64,000 bases of DNA, taken from assembly GCA_034670405.1 (NCBI GenBank), contig JAXDDX010000016.1, forward strand, positions 702,501-766,500, given 5' to 3'. Positions 22,734-36,327 of this stretch are shown here, piece by piece. Origin of the DNA: Hoplostethus atlanticus. Taxonomy: Eukaryota; Chordata; Actinopteri; Trachichthyiformes; Trachichthyidae. The notes under the pieces are model-generated. The model made no database searches. It was not told the origin of the DNA and saw only the letters and a program-made list of their open reading frames with translations. Position 1 is the first letter of the stretch. Each line of letters begins with the position of its first letter. The position numbers and the translations under genes were made by a program.

Positions 22734-25700
22734 TCACCAGTCGTACCGGGGACGGGTTTGGGGCGGGGGGTGTCTGGGGGACTCGTGCCGATCAGCTGGT
22801 GGGGACGTGGAGCTAGGAGGGGCAGTAAGAGCCAGCTGTTGGCCACCTGCCCGCCGATCTCGGCCGTAGTCCAGCCCCCGGGCATTTGGGGGAGGGTATC
22901 TCCCTGCCTCCCTCCTCCACTCCTCATCAAACGCTGCAGCATCATCTGGTAGGGACAGAGGACGGGTAAGTGAAAGGTCAGTTGCTTTTGCGTTACACTC
23001 CTAAAATATGAGATTGCGTCCTCTCTGATACTCAAAGATCAGGTGAGCACTGTGGGGTTTTCCCCACTATGACCCCTCCTACGTAAAAAAACCTTCTGTA
23101 AAGTTTCAGGAAATGATCAATCAATCAGCTCTTGCATGACTCACTCTCCTCTAGGTTGATGTAGTCCTGTCGTTCCTCGTGGTCTCCTGTGCGGCGGTTT
23201 CGTGAACGCTCCATTACGTGCCCGCGGTCCCTGATGTGGTGGCCAATGGAAAGGCGCTCGACGCCACTCTCACTGTCACGCATTGATTGGCGCGTCTCAC
23301 GGACCTGAGGCGAGGAGAGACAGCAAAATCAGTCTACCAAACCAATACGCAGCACCGGCACGCTCTGCATTCTGAATGAACACACTTCTGTTTGTGTGAC
23401 GACTATGATATGTACATATTTACTGGTACTTCAAGTACTGGTGACTTTTCATGTGAATGAGCCCAGGAGCTCCCAATCATGCATGGATTACTGACTGGGC
23501 ATGCAGGGTACATGCCAAGTCAGAAGAACATGCTTGTCCTGGGGGCCCTAAGGGGATACTACACCTCCCTACTTGGACTATTACCACTTGGCAGCTACAA
23601 GCTAAGTTAGTCTCACCCCTCCAGGAGCTGTTCTCATTTCACTGGTCTGCTGATAGACTTTAGGAGCCCCTGAGTCCAAGGAGGAGTAGGAGATCACTGT
23701 TGAGGAGGAGTATGTCTGACAGTTTGGTGCACCGGACATTCTTTCCTGGAACAAATAACAGTAAATATAGGATGAAAAGGAGTGCCATGGTTACACTGGT
23801 TTCATTCACAAGGGTAATTAATCTTCTGTTCATTTGGAGCTGCTTGACAGAAGTACTCACCATGTTTTCCATCATTCCTCCCATCATCCCAAACATATCC
23901 ATGAACCCTCCACCCTGTGAAGATGAAAAAGGGGCTCTTTAAAATTCCCAATTAATTAAAACAGCAATGAGTGGTTAATCTCTCAAACATAGCCAGTACT
24001 GTTCATAATCTCTCACTCTTGACCCTTAAATGAAGCTGTGGAAATGCATGCCTTTCATCGGAAAAATATAACTTTCCAAAGTTGAATGATCAAAGAAACA
24101 TTTAATGTAATCACAAGCTTGACTGAAAAAGTACACCGTGATGAAGTTAGAGGATTGAATTACCCCTGACTGACTGACCTCAGTTAGTCTCTTGATGTCC
24201 ACAGAGACAGAAATGGTTCAGTGTTTGCATGAACACTGTTGTCTATGATAACTCACGTTCCATTGAAGGACTTATTCTAGATAAGCTGTTTGTATGCATC
24301 TTCATATCCTGTTCAAAAAACATTCTTGTCTGAAGAGAATATTCAGAATATGACCAAGGAACCTGAACTAACGACTACGAAACCCACAGCAAATGGGATA
24401 TGGTGTATAACCGCTTCGATATCCCAGCCAATATTGGTATTGGTCGGGTCTGGGAATAATTGGGTTAAGGACTAAAGTGGGCACATAAGCTCATTAATAA
24501 ATGTTCTGGATTTTAGTTTACAGTCACGTTTTGGTTTAATGACTGACTTTAACCTGGAACTGCAACCTGCCCAAGTTTATCTACGGGCCCAAACCCCTCG
24601 CCATCTTGGTAAGAGCTTAGCTGGGTTATTGTGAATCGGATACGATGTATACCTGTATGCCAGGTCCAAAGTGAAATACTGATATTAATGTGCAGATAGT
24701 GTGAATAGAAATACACTAACAGATATTTTAACATAGTGAAGCAACTACTTACCATTCCCATCATTCCAAATGGGGCCAGAGCACCAGCCTAGAAAACAAA
24801 AGTACACCAACTGTAGTCACAAAAGGTTCAAAATGAATGTTATATTACACATACAACACATGAATACAGTTGCCAAAAGGAACACCCAGATACCTGTAGA
24901 TGAGGTGTACGGGGTGGCTGAATCTGGGGGGCAAGAGGAAAAGGTTCAAAGCCAAATGACCCAAACAGACTCCTCATCTGCTGCCTGTGGGTTGCAAATG
25001 GGTCCCTAGAAGAAATCAGAAATACACTCAATCTTTCCTGCTCATGGTGAAAAAACTCATGCAAATTCACTGGTGTGGCTGGGTGCATGCAGCAAACAAT
25101 TTATAAAAGATTTATATGTTACAGGAAATGTGGGAAAATGGCACGCTAGTCACAGTAGCACGAGGCTCCCTCACAGTCCTGCAACACGTTGATTGCACAT
25201 TGTGCCACTGTATACACCGCTACAGTTCTGCACCTGAGGGACTTTTGATGAATTGAATCAGATTAGGATATAGACCAAAAAGTATTCATGTAGTAGAGCA
25301 TTATTAACAGGTTATTGACCTCATGTCAATGTTACACTACACATTTAAAGAATTTAATTTAGATGAAAGCATTTTTTGGCATCAACATCTTTTTTCACAT
25401 GGATGGAAATGAGTGTAGGATAGGACATTCACTATTGGACTAAAATATAAAATCAGTCAGGCATCAATATATTGGCCAAACTACAGTACATCTACGTTGA
25501 ATACATAGGCGCAACACAACAACACAACAGTGTCTTATCTGCCTACCAGAAGTAAAGAGACACACACACCAATGGGCACCAGCTTGGATGCCTCCATCCT
25601 CTATCCGTGATGCGGGTCAATCAGTAGGGGATGTATGAAAACTTTTACCAAATGCAGGATCTGCCTTTGCCAATTTCGTGTTGTTATAGTGTTTCATGAA

Positions 25701-26503
25701 TGAATCTCCCACACCTCACAGATCTGACTTTACTACAATCCAATCCGAAGAGGTATTTTGGCCACGTGGTTTGCCGTACCCACAACAAAATGTTGTGACA
25801 GGACTGTGAGAGAGCCTCATGCTACTGTGACTACTTTTCCATTCACATCAACAGCGAAATGATTGAAATGTGACAAGATTTAAGTGTGTACAATCCCCAA
25901 CTCGGTGGTAAATGTATATACCGCGTATACTCCGTGGTAAACGCTATACAATGGTATGCAAATGTATACCATTTATCGTAACAAATGACAAATGTACTAA
26001 ACAGTACGATACGCTATAGTAATTTTCAGTCGCACCCATTACACATATGACTTATTAGTGAATACTAGTCACATATTCTGTTAAAAAAAAACAATCTGTT
26101 AAATTAAGAATGGCAAGCTGCCTCCAAATTAATCTCATAACCTTAAATGGGACTGCAAATACCAAATTAGGTGACTGTAATTTGTAAAACAAGGGTAAAG
26201 GAGTGCTGGTAGTTGGCTAGTAAGCTATTGTTATGTTTAACCAAGTGGTGCTGAGCTCAGACAGCTTGCTTGTTATTGGCTATCCAAGATGGTGGACTAT
26301 GGTAGGCCCTACAGAGCTTGCTAGCTAATATAGGTACCTGCTTCAGGACACAATTAAAAACCTAGCATGCTAACGACGTGTGTAGATTTCCCTCCAATTG
26401 TAAACGCAAAGAAGGATAACAGCGTGCACGCTTAACATTCTATTAAATTTAATACTTACATCATGAAAGGGCTGTCATCAACGTCATTCAAGTATCGAAA
26501 CAT
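22734..26503 (-). CDS. mlf2: myeloid leukemia factor 2
   Basis: Seven coding exons: 26503-26460, 25005-24894, 24788-24753, 23914-23861, 23745-23617, 23304-23145, 22945-22734. They sum to 248 residues, equal to human MLF2. Matches along the length are [88 protein letters not shown], the long exon with [16 protein letters not shown] and [25 protein letters not shown]-type [10 protein letters not shown], and the end RPRYDW. MLF proteins are small adaptor-like proteins of nucleus and cytoplasm that bind HSP70-family chaperones; no enzymatic motif is present. The C-terminal half of the last exon is Pro-rich and unlike the human one, except for the conserved RYDW tail. The acceptor of exon 5 at 23745 was preferred over one five bases on because it keeps the frame. 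Confidence 0.95.
25149..25831. mobile_element. Short non-autonomous DNA transposon (MITE) in mlf2 intron 1
   Basis: The ends are inverted copies of each other: the left reads gtcacagtagcacgaggc and so on, and the right, reverse-complemented, reads gtcacagtagcatgaggc and so on. About 33 bases align with two mismatches. The unit is about 680 bases and is flanked by CTA on both sides (a TA or CTA target duplication), which suggests a Tc1/mariner-like or PIF/Harbinger-like source. No transposase frame is present. Family assignment is inference. Confidence 0.7.
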
Positions 26504-27327
26504 GTTAGGTAATTCAGCTGGCTGATGCTAGCCAGCTAGCTAAGTAAATAGTCGGTCTTTAACACTGGAGTAGAATTATGGACTCAACTTGTCAAGCTGT
26601 GAGTAAAGCCAGTTTACTTCATTCGTCACAAAATTGCTCACGACTGTGTAAGTTTATCAAAGCGATAGCAAAAGCCTGTTTGCTACCTGGATGGATGTAT
26701 TTTTCAGCTACCTGCACTAAAGATGAAAACGGAAGTCGGTCTGACAAAGGAAGCAAAAAGTACTGTCAAGTCGGCTTTCGAAATTGTAGTTTTGACTTCC
26801 GGTCTTCTTTTTCTTTTCAAAATGAAGGTTTTCCTGGGAAGCTTTCATCACAATCTTTTTAGAAAAATAGTGTCACAGTTTGTGCTGTAACTAAAAAATC
26901 TAAAATATGCCCCAACATTAAGCCATTTTCTTTAACTTAAATGGAACTCGAAAGTATTTTACGATATCGAGTGTTATTCTTATATTATATTATAGAGCTC
27001 AACCTATTGTGTACTAGTGAGTTGTCTAAACCCGATTTACTTGTGTTAATCATTCTGATGGCTTATCATCAAGGGTGTCAATAAGTGTGGAGAGCACGGC
27101 AATCAATATCATATTGATATGATGATATGATAATAAATAATATCCTCTGGCCAGGTACCTAATGATGCGGATATTAACTGCCGTGTATAAAACTATCCGG
27201 TAGGTGGCAGTGTTCCCGTTTCTATAGTTGTGACTGTGTGTAGAGCGTCTGGTTTGCAGCTGCGCAAAAAGTAATTCGACTCTCAAACCCGGATGTAACC
27301 AACGCCTAACCTGTCTGGAGAAAAACG
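26504..27327. promoter_or_regulatory. Head-to-head promoter region of mlf2 and the cdc42 paralogue
   Basis: The mlf2 ATG (minus strand) lies at 26503, and the first non-coding exon of the cdc42-like gene (plus strand) ends at 27327 with a clean donor (ACG then gtgagt). The two starts are therefore at most about 800 bases apart and divergent. No TATA box is obvious. The middle (26900-27170) is A/T-rich. The start of the cdc42 exon is not defined; 27200-27327 is the likely range. Confidence 0.5.
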
Positions 27328-28230
27328 GTGAGTTGAGTTAAAAACAGTCGCAAATTGATGAGTTATAGTTCAATACATGTTTAGACACATTTAATAAGAT
27401 AGTACCTACACATTACAAACTTTATACCGAAAGGGAACGCTCACTCGTTGGTATATCCGTGGATTGTAGAAGTATCAACCTAGTTAGCCAACAGGCTTAC
27501 GTTAACTTAACTTAGCTAACTTAATGGTAACATCAATCTTGTCACTGGAATTGTCATAATGTTATCTCTTGCCTTGGCTGGCAATGCGAGTACTTGTTTG
27601 TGTTTTTTCTGCAAAGATTGAGTTGTAAGTGTCTGAGGTAACTGTTATACAGGTCACAAAGACTACACAGATTTTCTCACTTTATTAACATCACCTAATC
27701 TAATCAATTAGTTAGCCACGTTTTCAGGTTTGGGGTCGTTTTACTCTGGCCATAGTTTATTGCAAGGGAACAAGCCAGAGTTTACAAGTCTTAGTTGTGG
27801 GCCAGAGGTTTCAGCGGTTTTCATTCCTTAGTTTATTTGATAAACTGCGGAACAGCGGAAGTCTCAGACAATATCCGCAGCTGGGCTATAGCTAGGCCCG
27901 TGTCGGTATTGACTGTCTTTCAAATCTTTGGTATGTAGCCTATGCGGAAGTAAACTTTTTCACTGTCTTCAATATTTAGCTCACACATGTAATAACAAGC
28001 CTGGTCAGTATGTTGGGAAGATTTTCCTTCTAGTTTCCTCACACAACATTTCTCAATCTTATCGTCAGCCACAGATGTATCCTGTATTTATATATCATAC
28101 GAAATACCTCTCACTGTTAGTCTGTCACTGTTATTACTGCCTGGCCTGTTGTTTCTGATGTGTGTGTGTGGCCGTTCTCCGTCTTGTCTCACTTGGCCTG
28201 CTGTTAGTGTTTGGAGCTGTTAGTGTGTGA

Positions 28231-29455
<1,225 letters not shown>

Positions 29456-30421
29456 ATGAAGAAGTGAGGGTTGAAAAGGTGTAACCAATAGGTGGGAAGA
29501 ATACAAAACATAACAGATCAATGGCCATCATAAAAAAGGACAAAACAATGGGCAAGGGAGATAAAATGGCATTGAGACTTACTCTAATACATGTACACTG
29601 ATTGTGCCTTCTTAGTGTGTATTGAGAGAGGCGGAGAGTAGCAAAACGATTTCCCTCATGCAGTGAATGCAGTTCGTGAAACATCAAATTCATTTCACTC
29701 CTTTTCTTAAAGCTTTTTAGAAATAGCAATGTTTTCTGTACCAATACTTAGGTGGGGCGGGCCCCCCCCTGCCTGTCACCATTGCCCCACTCTTAAACAA
29801 AGATGCATTTATGTGGTTGCAGTTGGCTTTCTTTGTGTTTTGCTTTCTGTTTGTGGCCTTTTGGGGCTTTGAACCCAGTTTAAGGAAGTACAAATGGGGA
29901 AACACATTAGGTACACTTAACATTAAGTTACTTAGTGGACAGTGGATAGTTAGACATTTAAAGGGGCAACCTAATGTTAAGTGGTACTGTATTTGCTTTC
30001 TTTTCTGATACTTTAGAATGGAATGAAGAAAGCACACAAGATATATTGTCACTCCAAACCAAGGTAGCTGTAATGGTTACTTTCTTCCAACTCCCAGTGA
30101 ATTTTGGGAAGGCCAAGTGCATTGTCACCAATTTGCCCTCTGCAGGTGACGTTTTGAACTGAATTTATATTTTATTCTTTTTTTGTGTATGTTGTATTAA
30201 TTCTATGACTTTTGTTATTTTGGGAAATTTTTAGCAGTTATTCATTTTGAAACTTTTATCCAGATTTTTTTTGTTTTGTTTTTATTGCTAGACTACCAAC
30301 TTTGAGTGATTGATAATATAACAAATTAAGCTGTAATATTTTGAATAGAGTTTGAAATTGAGATGATAACCTTTCCTATTAAATTTCTGGGTGTTTGTAA
30401 TCACAGAATGTTTGTAATAAA
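29456..30421 (+). other. cdc42l: cdc42-like 3' untranslated region
   Basis: Non-coding after the stop codon (29453-29455), ending at an AATAAA at 30416-30421 followed by A/T-rich sequence. The second half is T-rich, as is common in Rho GTPase 3' UTRs. Confidence 0.6.
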
Positions 30422-30439
30422 ATGGTTGAACTGACATGA

Positions 30440-31402
30440 AAAAATAGTGATCTTTTTTGTATTTTTTTTTTGGGTGGGTTGAATTCACATCAAACCATAA
30501 ATAGGAGGAGAAGCAATTTATTTGACCAGATTAACTTTGCAGTAAGGCTCCTCATTAATTGAGCTTGCGGTTGTTGCTGTAGTTCTTAAATGTCTTGAAT
30601 GTTAAAAGTGTGGTGATATTCTTTGGCATGTCTGGTCAATAAGGAACTCAAGAACAAGAAACACTTCTTTTGGTATTTTGAATAAACTACAATATTTAAT
30701 CATGTTTCCTTGAACAGCCCTAAAAGCACTGTGTGCAGTAATACACATCACAAACGTTTCATATGAGGGTGAGGGACAAAACACAAGACAGACACTGATG
30801 TAAGTTGAAGTTATTCGCTGTTTAAGGTGTCATGTAATCAGAAGTGGAGCAAGGAATCAACGCCAGATATACAAATAAATAAGCCAGAAAGAGGCAAAAA
30901 GACATAAATACAGTAAATGTACAAAGACTTGCTAGCCTATGAACATTGAACTCAAATCATAGACACATGCATTAGTTATGGTTAATTTCAGCTTTAAAAG
31001 CTTTGTCAGTTCAAGGTGAGATTAACTGAAGGTGTGTTCATGCGTGCATGTACACATGCATGTCTGTGCCTGCCTGCTTGTTTATCCGTCTCAGTACTAT
31101 GAAGTTGTGTCGTGTCAGTTTAAGAGAAGAAGAAGAAGTGATGATTTCTGTATGCTCATTTCTTACTGTTTATGCTTACTCTCTGTTTTTACATGTGCCC
31201 CAACGTTGCAGGGTTTGGGATTCTCCAGCCTAACTCTCGCCTCACTGCTCCAGTGGGAAATGAGTTAAATTTGGGCCAACTCTTGATAACCCTGGGCTAA
31301 AAGTTCTCAGTGTGAAAATCATTGTGTTCCAGTAATTCTTGTCTTGTGTCTATCTGGAGGTTTGCCTGCTGTTGAGTACAGTGTCTGTCTGCTCAGTGCA
31401 TC
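30440..31402. other. Spacer between convergent cdc42-like and wnt4b genes
   Basis: It probably contains the wnt4b 3' UTR (minus strand). An AATAAA-type signal on the minus strand lies at about 30523-30518, but whether it is used is unknown. No coding exon is seen. Confidence 0.4.
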
Positions 31403-33942
31403 TTACACCCTGCAGGTGTGAATAGTGACTGTGTTCTTGCACTGCTGGCAGCGGACTGAGCAGCACCAAGAAAACTTGCAGGAGCAACGCTGTACCACCT
31501 CGGCTCGGCCCGCTCGATACCCTGGCCCACAACACACCAGCTCACAGCCGTCTGGTGCCAGTCGAGAGGTACCTAGGGTGAGTGTAATAAACAGTTAGGC
31601 TCTTTCAGAAAATACTGACATTCTTTTTCTTTCCTTTGATTTGACAGATCAGTTGATCAATCAACTGTGAGATGGTCGTGCTACAAATATGTGAGTATTG
31701 CTCTCACCATTACACCGCCTGCCGGCGGTCCCGGGGATACCATTGTCAGGGTCGAGATGGCAAAAATCTGGGGAGGCAGCAAGGTACACCAGGTCTCTGG
31801 CAGCAGGGGGTTTGACCTGGGGGTCACGGGGCAGCAGGGCTGTCCTGGATCCTATACGAGTCAGGCGGACCTGGGGGGAGGGTGATGGGGAAGGAACTGT
31901 TCAGAGGGGTCAGCTTTCCACTGAAGGCTTCAACATAGTTTGTAGGGCTTCAGATCAGGTATCTCTGTATAGGTACAACGCCTGTGATCTGATGTATTTT
32001 GTTGTTGCTCGGACAGAGAAGAAGAAACAAGGGGAAGGTGTGTTCAAATACCTCTGTGGCTCCGTCAAAGCGTTCCTTCAGCACAGCACCAACACGCCTG
32101 AATGGAGGCATGACCTTCCAACACGTCCTCAACTCACAGGAGCCAGAGACGCCATGACACTTACACTCAACCTGCATGTTATGAAGGATGGCCTGAGGAT
32201 GTGGGGGGGGGGGGGGGGTGAATAGAAGAGGAGATGACAGGAGCAGAGTCTCACTCACTCTCACTGACGTCAGTGTTGGAAATGACCAGTGACGCCATCA
32301 GAGTGTGCTACCACCAACCTTCCGTCCCGCCTCGTTGTTATGGATGTTCATGAGCGGTCGCCCCGTTGACAGCCCTTTGGCCCGTTCTGGTTCATCCACA
32401 AAGGTTTGGGAGAAAGCCACACCGTAGGACAGGTTGTCACTGCACCCTGACCACTGGAAACCTGGGGTCAGGAGAGAGAGAGAGTTATTGTTGCCTTCTA
32501 ACAAACTAAATGGTCTCCTTGTTTATTCTGATGAATGATTAATATTAGATTTGTTTTTCAGACAGAATCCAAGCTCACCCTCGGGGCTGACCCCTCTGAC
32601 CTTCCTGTCACAGCCACACCTCTCCAGCTCCCCCCGACTGCACGCTCGGGTCACAGCGACTGCCACAGCTGCCGAGGACAAAGCGTGCACGAAGGCCGCC
32701 TCACGAGTGCCTGATTTCAAAATAGAGCACATGTAAGAATCGATATCACGACACGGACTTGACTCGGTAGCAGTGAGTCCGGGTATTTCTCCCATGAGCG
32801 TACCTTGGTTCATGACTCTGCCAAACACGTTGACTCCACGTGGGGTGGTGGAACAGTTCCAACGGCGATTCCTGAACTGGTGCTGGCACTGAGTGGACAT
32901 ACAACATAGCACTGAGAGAGGGGGGCTCTTATCTGAAAATCCTTTGTTAGTAAAGATATCATCCCAAACACACAGTGATGAAGATGGGGATAGTAATCTC
33001 TATTTATATTAGAAATAGTGCATCTCTTGTCATGTTTAAACAGTCTTAAAAATGTCCTACTTTTGTTTCTTATATATTTTCCCATCTCTTTTTTTTAAAT
33101 ATCTGTCTCTATTGAAAGTGTTGTAAATATCTTGTATGGTGTTTTAACCTTTTTTTCCTGTAAAATAACTAAAATGAATGAAAGAATGATACTGGTGAAA
33201 TTAGTGGCGATGGTGGTAAGGATAATAACGATGTTGACGGTAGCAGATCGTGACCCTGAATCACTCTGCTCTCTGGCCATACCTCTTCTATGACCATCTC
33301 GGCTGCCTTTGCGTACGGACTCCATGACCTCCCCCCGCGCCCTGCACACCCCCACCTGCCCTGGGGACAGCCCCCTCAGCCGCGCACAGGGGGCAGCACC
33401 GGACACGGGCCTTGAGCGAGGCAGCCTCACCAAGGAGCTGGGACACAACGTTGGGAATTAGTATAGTGACTCACAGTAGGTTTGGGGGAGAGGAGATTAT
33501 TGAGCAGGGGGGGGGGAAAAGGGAGGATGCAGAATTAAGTAGAGGGAGGGAGTGAACATGGAAGAAGACAAGAAGGAGCACGTAGGAAAGAAAAAGGGGT
33601 GCAAGAAAGGATGAAGAAGTAACGATGGGGAGAGTTTTAGAGAGAAAGGAAACGAGGGAAAGACCACCAGACAAAGAAGACAGAAGGCACAGTGAAGGGA
33701 GAGAGAAAAAGAGAAAAGGTCACCGAGAGAGAGAGACAAAGAAAGAAAGGGGAGCGACAGAAAGAGATTTAGAGACACGTCACCATCTTTTAAAAGTTAT
33801 AGCATGACAAACAAACTCCCTCTTTCTCTTCCTCCCCTGCACGCCAGACTTACAGCCAGTTGGTTGCCATGGTGGGGTGGGTTGCCCATAGCAACAGCAG
33901 GAGGAGTGGTGCCGTGAGATTGACAGTGGAGACAGTTGGCAT
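31403..33942 (-). CDS. wnt4b: Wnt4b-like secreted ligand, with a one-base frameshift in this sequence
   Basis: Eight coding exons: 33942-33854, 33437-33283, 32888-32804, 32710-32579, 32461-32319, 32192-32052, 31870-31708, 31572-31403. It is a secreted lipid-modified Wnt that signals through Frizzled. Features in order: signal peptide starting [19 protein letters not shown] then [85 protein letters not shown]; the acylated-serine loop [17 protein letters not shown]; and the Cys-rich end [27 protein letters not shown]. The exons sum to 1078 bases, one too many. In exon 2, after MESVRK, the expected AAEMVIEE continues only one base out of frame, at the A run on the minus strand (plus 33308-33310, 'ttt'). 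Without it the protein would be 358 residues. Everything else looks constrained, so a sequencing error or a very recent mutation fits best. The symbol rests on closeness to Wnt4 and on the neighbouring cdc42. Confidence 0.88.
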
Positions 33943-35046
33943 CAGACTGTCTGTCTGTCCGTCTCCGTGCGTCAGGCTGGGTCCTTGGACGGCAGGCCGC
34001 CTGTCTCCACAGTTATCCTGTGTTGGCTGTCAGTCTGTCTGTATGTTGTAGTGCTTGTCTATGTTTGTGGGCCAGAGTCTGGGGATGATCCCCACATATC
34101 TGTTGACAGGAAAGTTAATAGGTTAGTGAAAAAAAGTTGATCACGCTCTCCTACCAAGCATTGTCCAGCCGTTTGGTTTATAAGTTTCATTATTAATCAA
34201 ACTCCTACTTTGTATGACTATCTGTAGGTAACAACAGAGTTTAAAAGTTTCAAATGTATGAGACCACATAACAACTGAGCATTTACTAAAAAAACTGTCC
34301 ACCACGTTGAGTATTCAGGGTAAGCATGAGCCAGCTAACACCGTAGGAAAGATTGTTTGTAATCTTCATGGTATTACATTTTTCTTGTGATGCCCAACTG
34401 AAACTTATTTCCAGGATAGGAATAACATTGATTCTTACCAGTTCATGTCCTGTGATATCCTCTTGTCCTTCTTTCTGAAATTGTGTTGATCAAATTGAAA
34501 TTTAATCCAAATTCTCAGTGAATCAGAGAGTCAATGATGTTGTTGTTGTTTCCTCTTTTGTGCTAAAAGCAAAAGCATGCCCAGAGGAGGGTATTATAAA
34601 CTCTCAGCAAAAGTTATCCTTCAGACACACAAAATATGTCCACATATCCAAAGTTTCTTTGAACAAATTAAATTTAGTTAAAAAACTGCCCAAAATATCA
34701 AATCTTTTTGCCAAAAAGCGTAATGTCTCTGTGTTATCAGGCACTCGGTTCCTTCCGAGAAAACAAATGTGTCCAGTTCGTTAAAAACTGCAAGAAGGAG
34801 TGAGAAAAGTGTTGGGAGTGATGGGTTATAAAGGAGGTAGAGAGTGAGGGTGGGAGAGAGAGAACAGGAATGATGTAGGGTGACAGAGGGAGGGGAGGAG
34901 GCGTTGGGAAGGATAATAGTTGCACTACAGTACATTAATATTGACATTGAGAAATGGCATGCCCCCTTTTGTGTACGTTTAGCACAAGATGTGACCTGGA
35001 CCGGAGATGGAGCCAAACACAATTATGCTGAATGGTTATTCCAAAT

Positions 35047-35048
<2 letters not shown>

Positions 35049-35091
<43 letters not shown>
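35049..35091. repeat. (GT)n microsatellite
   Basis: About 21 uninterrupted GT units on the plus strand in the wnt4b-chd4 spacer. Confidence 0.95.
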
Positions 35092-35094
<3 letters not shown>

Positions 35095-36280
35095 CGATGC
35101 TCTTACGTACATGTTATGTGTTTGTTTGTGTGCATGTGTGCTCCCATTGGTTGCATGTTTATGTGTATGTCTTAGAGTGCATCTGTTCCACTAAATCTGA
35201 GTCCCCCACAATACAGCGCATGCTACGAACTGCACCAGGAATATAGATCCATGTGATGTCACGCAAAACACTCGTGAAAACTGTGACAAAGCGCATTTCC
35301 ATGTATATGTATATGCATGTGAGAGAGTTTCTTACCTAATGTTTAATTTTCCCAAACTTTGTTGCTCATTTTACGAGTTTCCCCCCTCCCCTTCTCTATC
35401 TCCCCCCCGCATTTGCCCTCTCGTTCTCCCTTTCTCCCACTCCCTATATTGTCTTAGAAGAAGGGGTGACATTTAGACAAGGGGGAGAAAACACACCGCC
35501 GACAAATATTGGAACTGAGGCAAATAAATCACGAGATAGGAGGGAAGGAGGGAATACGGAGAGAGTGGATGGATGTAGAGAAAGCAACATGGGTGTTGAA
35601 GTGGGGTTAGGAAAAAGCAGCAAAGGACAACGAGGCAGTTTCGGAGAAAAATACGTTGAATTTTATTATGAGAGGGGGACTTGATAGTTGAGAGGGGCAC
35701 TTGAATCGCTCTAGACAATGTTTTATTGATCTATGCTAGTGGAGCATTGAGGGGCACGATAGACAGCACTACACATAAACTGTGTTATGTTTTTTTATTT
35801 GCTCTATCCACTGAACTGCAATTTATTTTGTATCATTTCATATTATATGTAATCGTCCCTCTCTTTGTCTCTGTATGGCCGTGGTGATGTAGCACCACAG
35901 CCAATCTCAGCATGTAAACTGGATGGAGGACACTAACACTTATCTAAAGCAAACTCTTTATCTCTTCGGTGAGGTTTCTAATTTCTGTGTAATCTTGTAT
36001 TTTCTTTGAGCTGTGGGACTCGTCCAGGAGTTAGCCTGGTTCTCCCAGAGACCAATAAGGTCAATATGGCTTTGTCCTAGCCCTGTCACACCCGATTGAA
36101 CTTATTTACTGCTCTTAAGGGCTCATTTGTTGAATCAGATGAGTCAGTGCGGGACTGGAACCAAACATTTGCAGACTCTGTATCGGTCCAGGTCCAGGGT
36201 TTGGTGGCCTGTCTACCTGAACCCTCTGACACTCAGTTCATGAGCAAATGGATAATTATTCACTGGCTACCCCCCTCCCA

Positions 36281-36283
36281 CAC

Positions 36284-36325
<42 letters not shown>
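36281..36325. repeat. (CA)n microsatellite
   Basis: An uninterrupted CA tract of about 20 units on the plus strand in the wnt4b-chd4 spacer. Confidence 0.95.

Positions 36326-36327
<2 letters not shown>

Noticed and set aside
23457-23663. Plus-strand frame between mlf2 exons
   Set aside because: Overlaps the true mlf2 exon 23745-23617 on the other strand and has no supporting motif.
25880-26040. Short palindromic TATACC/GGTATA-rich stretch in mlf2 intron 1 as a second MITE
   Set aside because: Imperfect and without clear ends or target duplication; it may be an old repeat, but I cannot define it.
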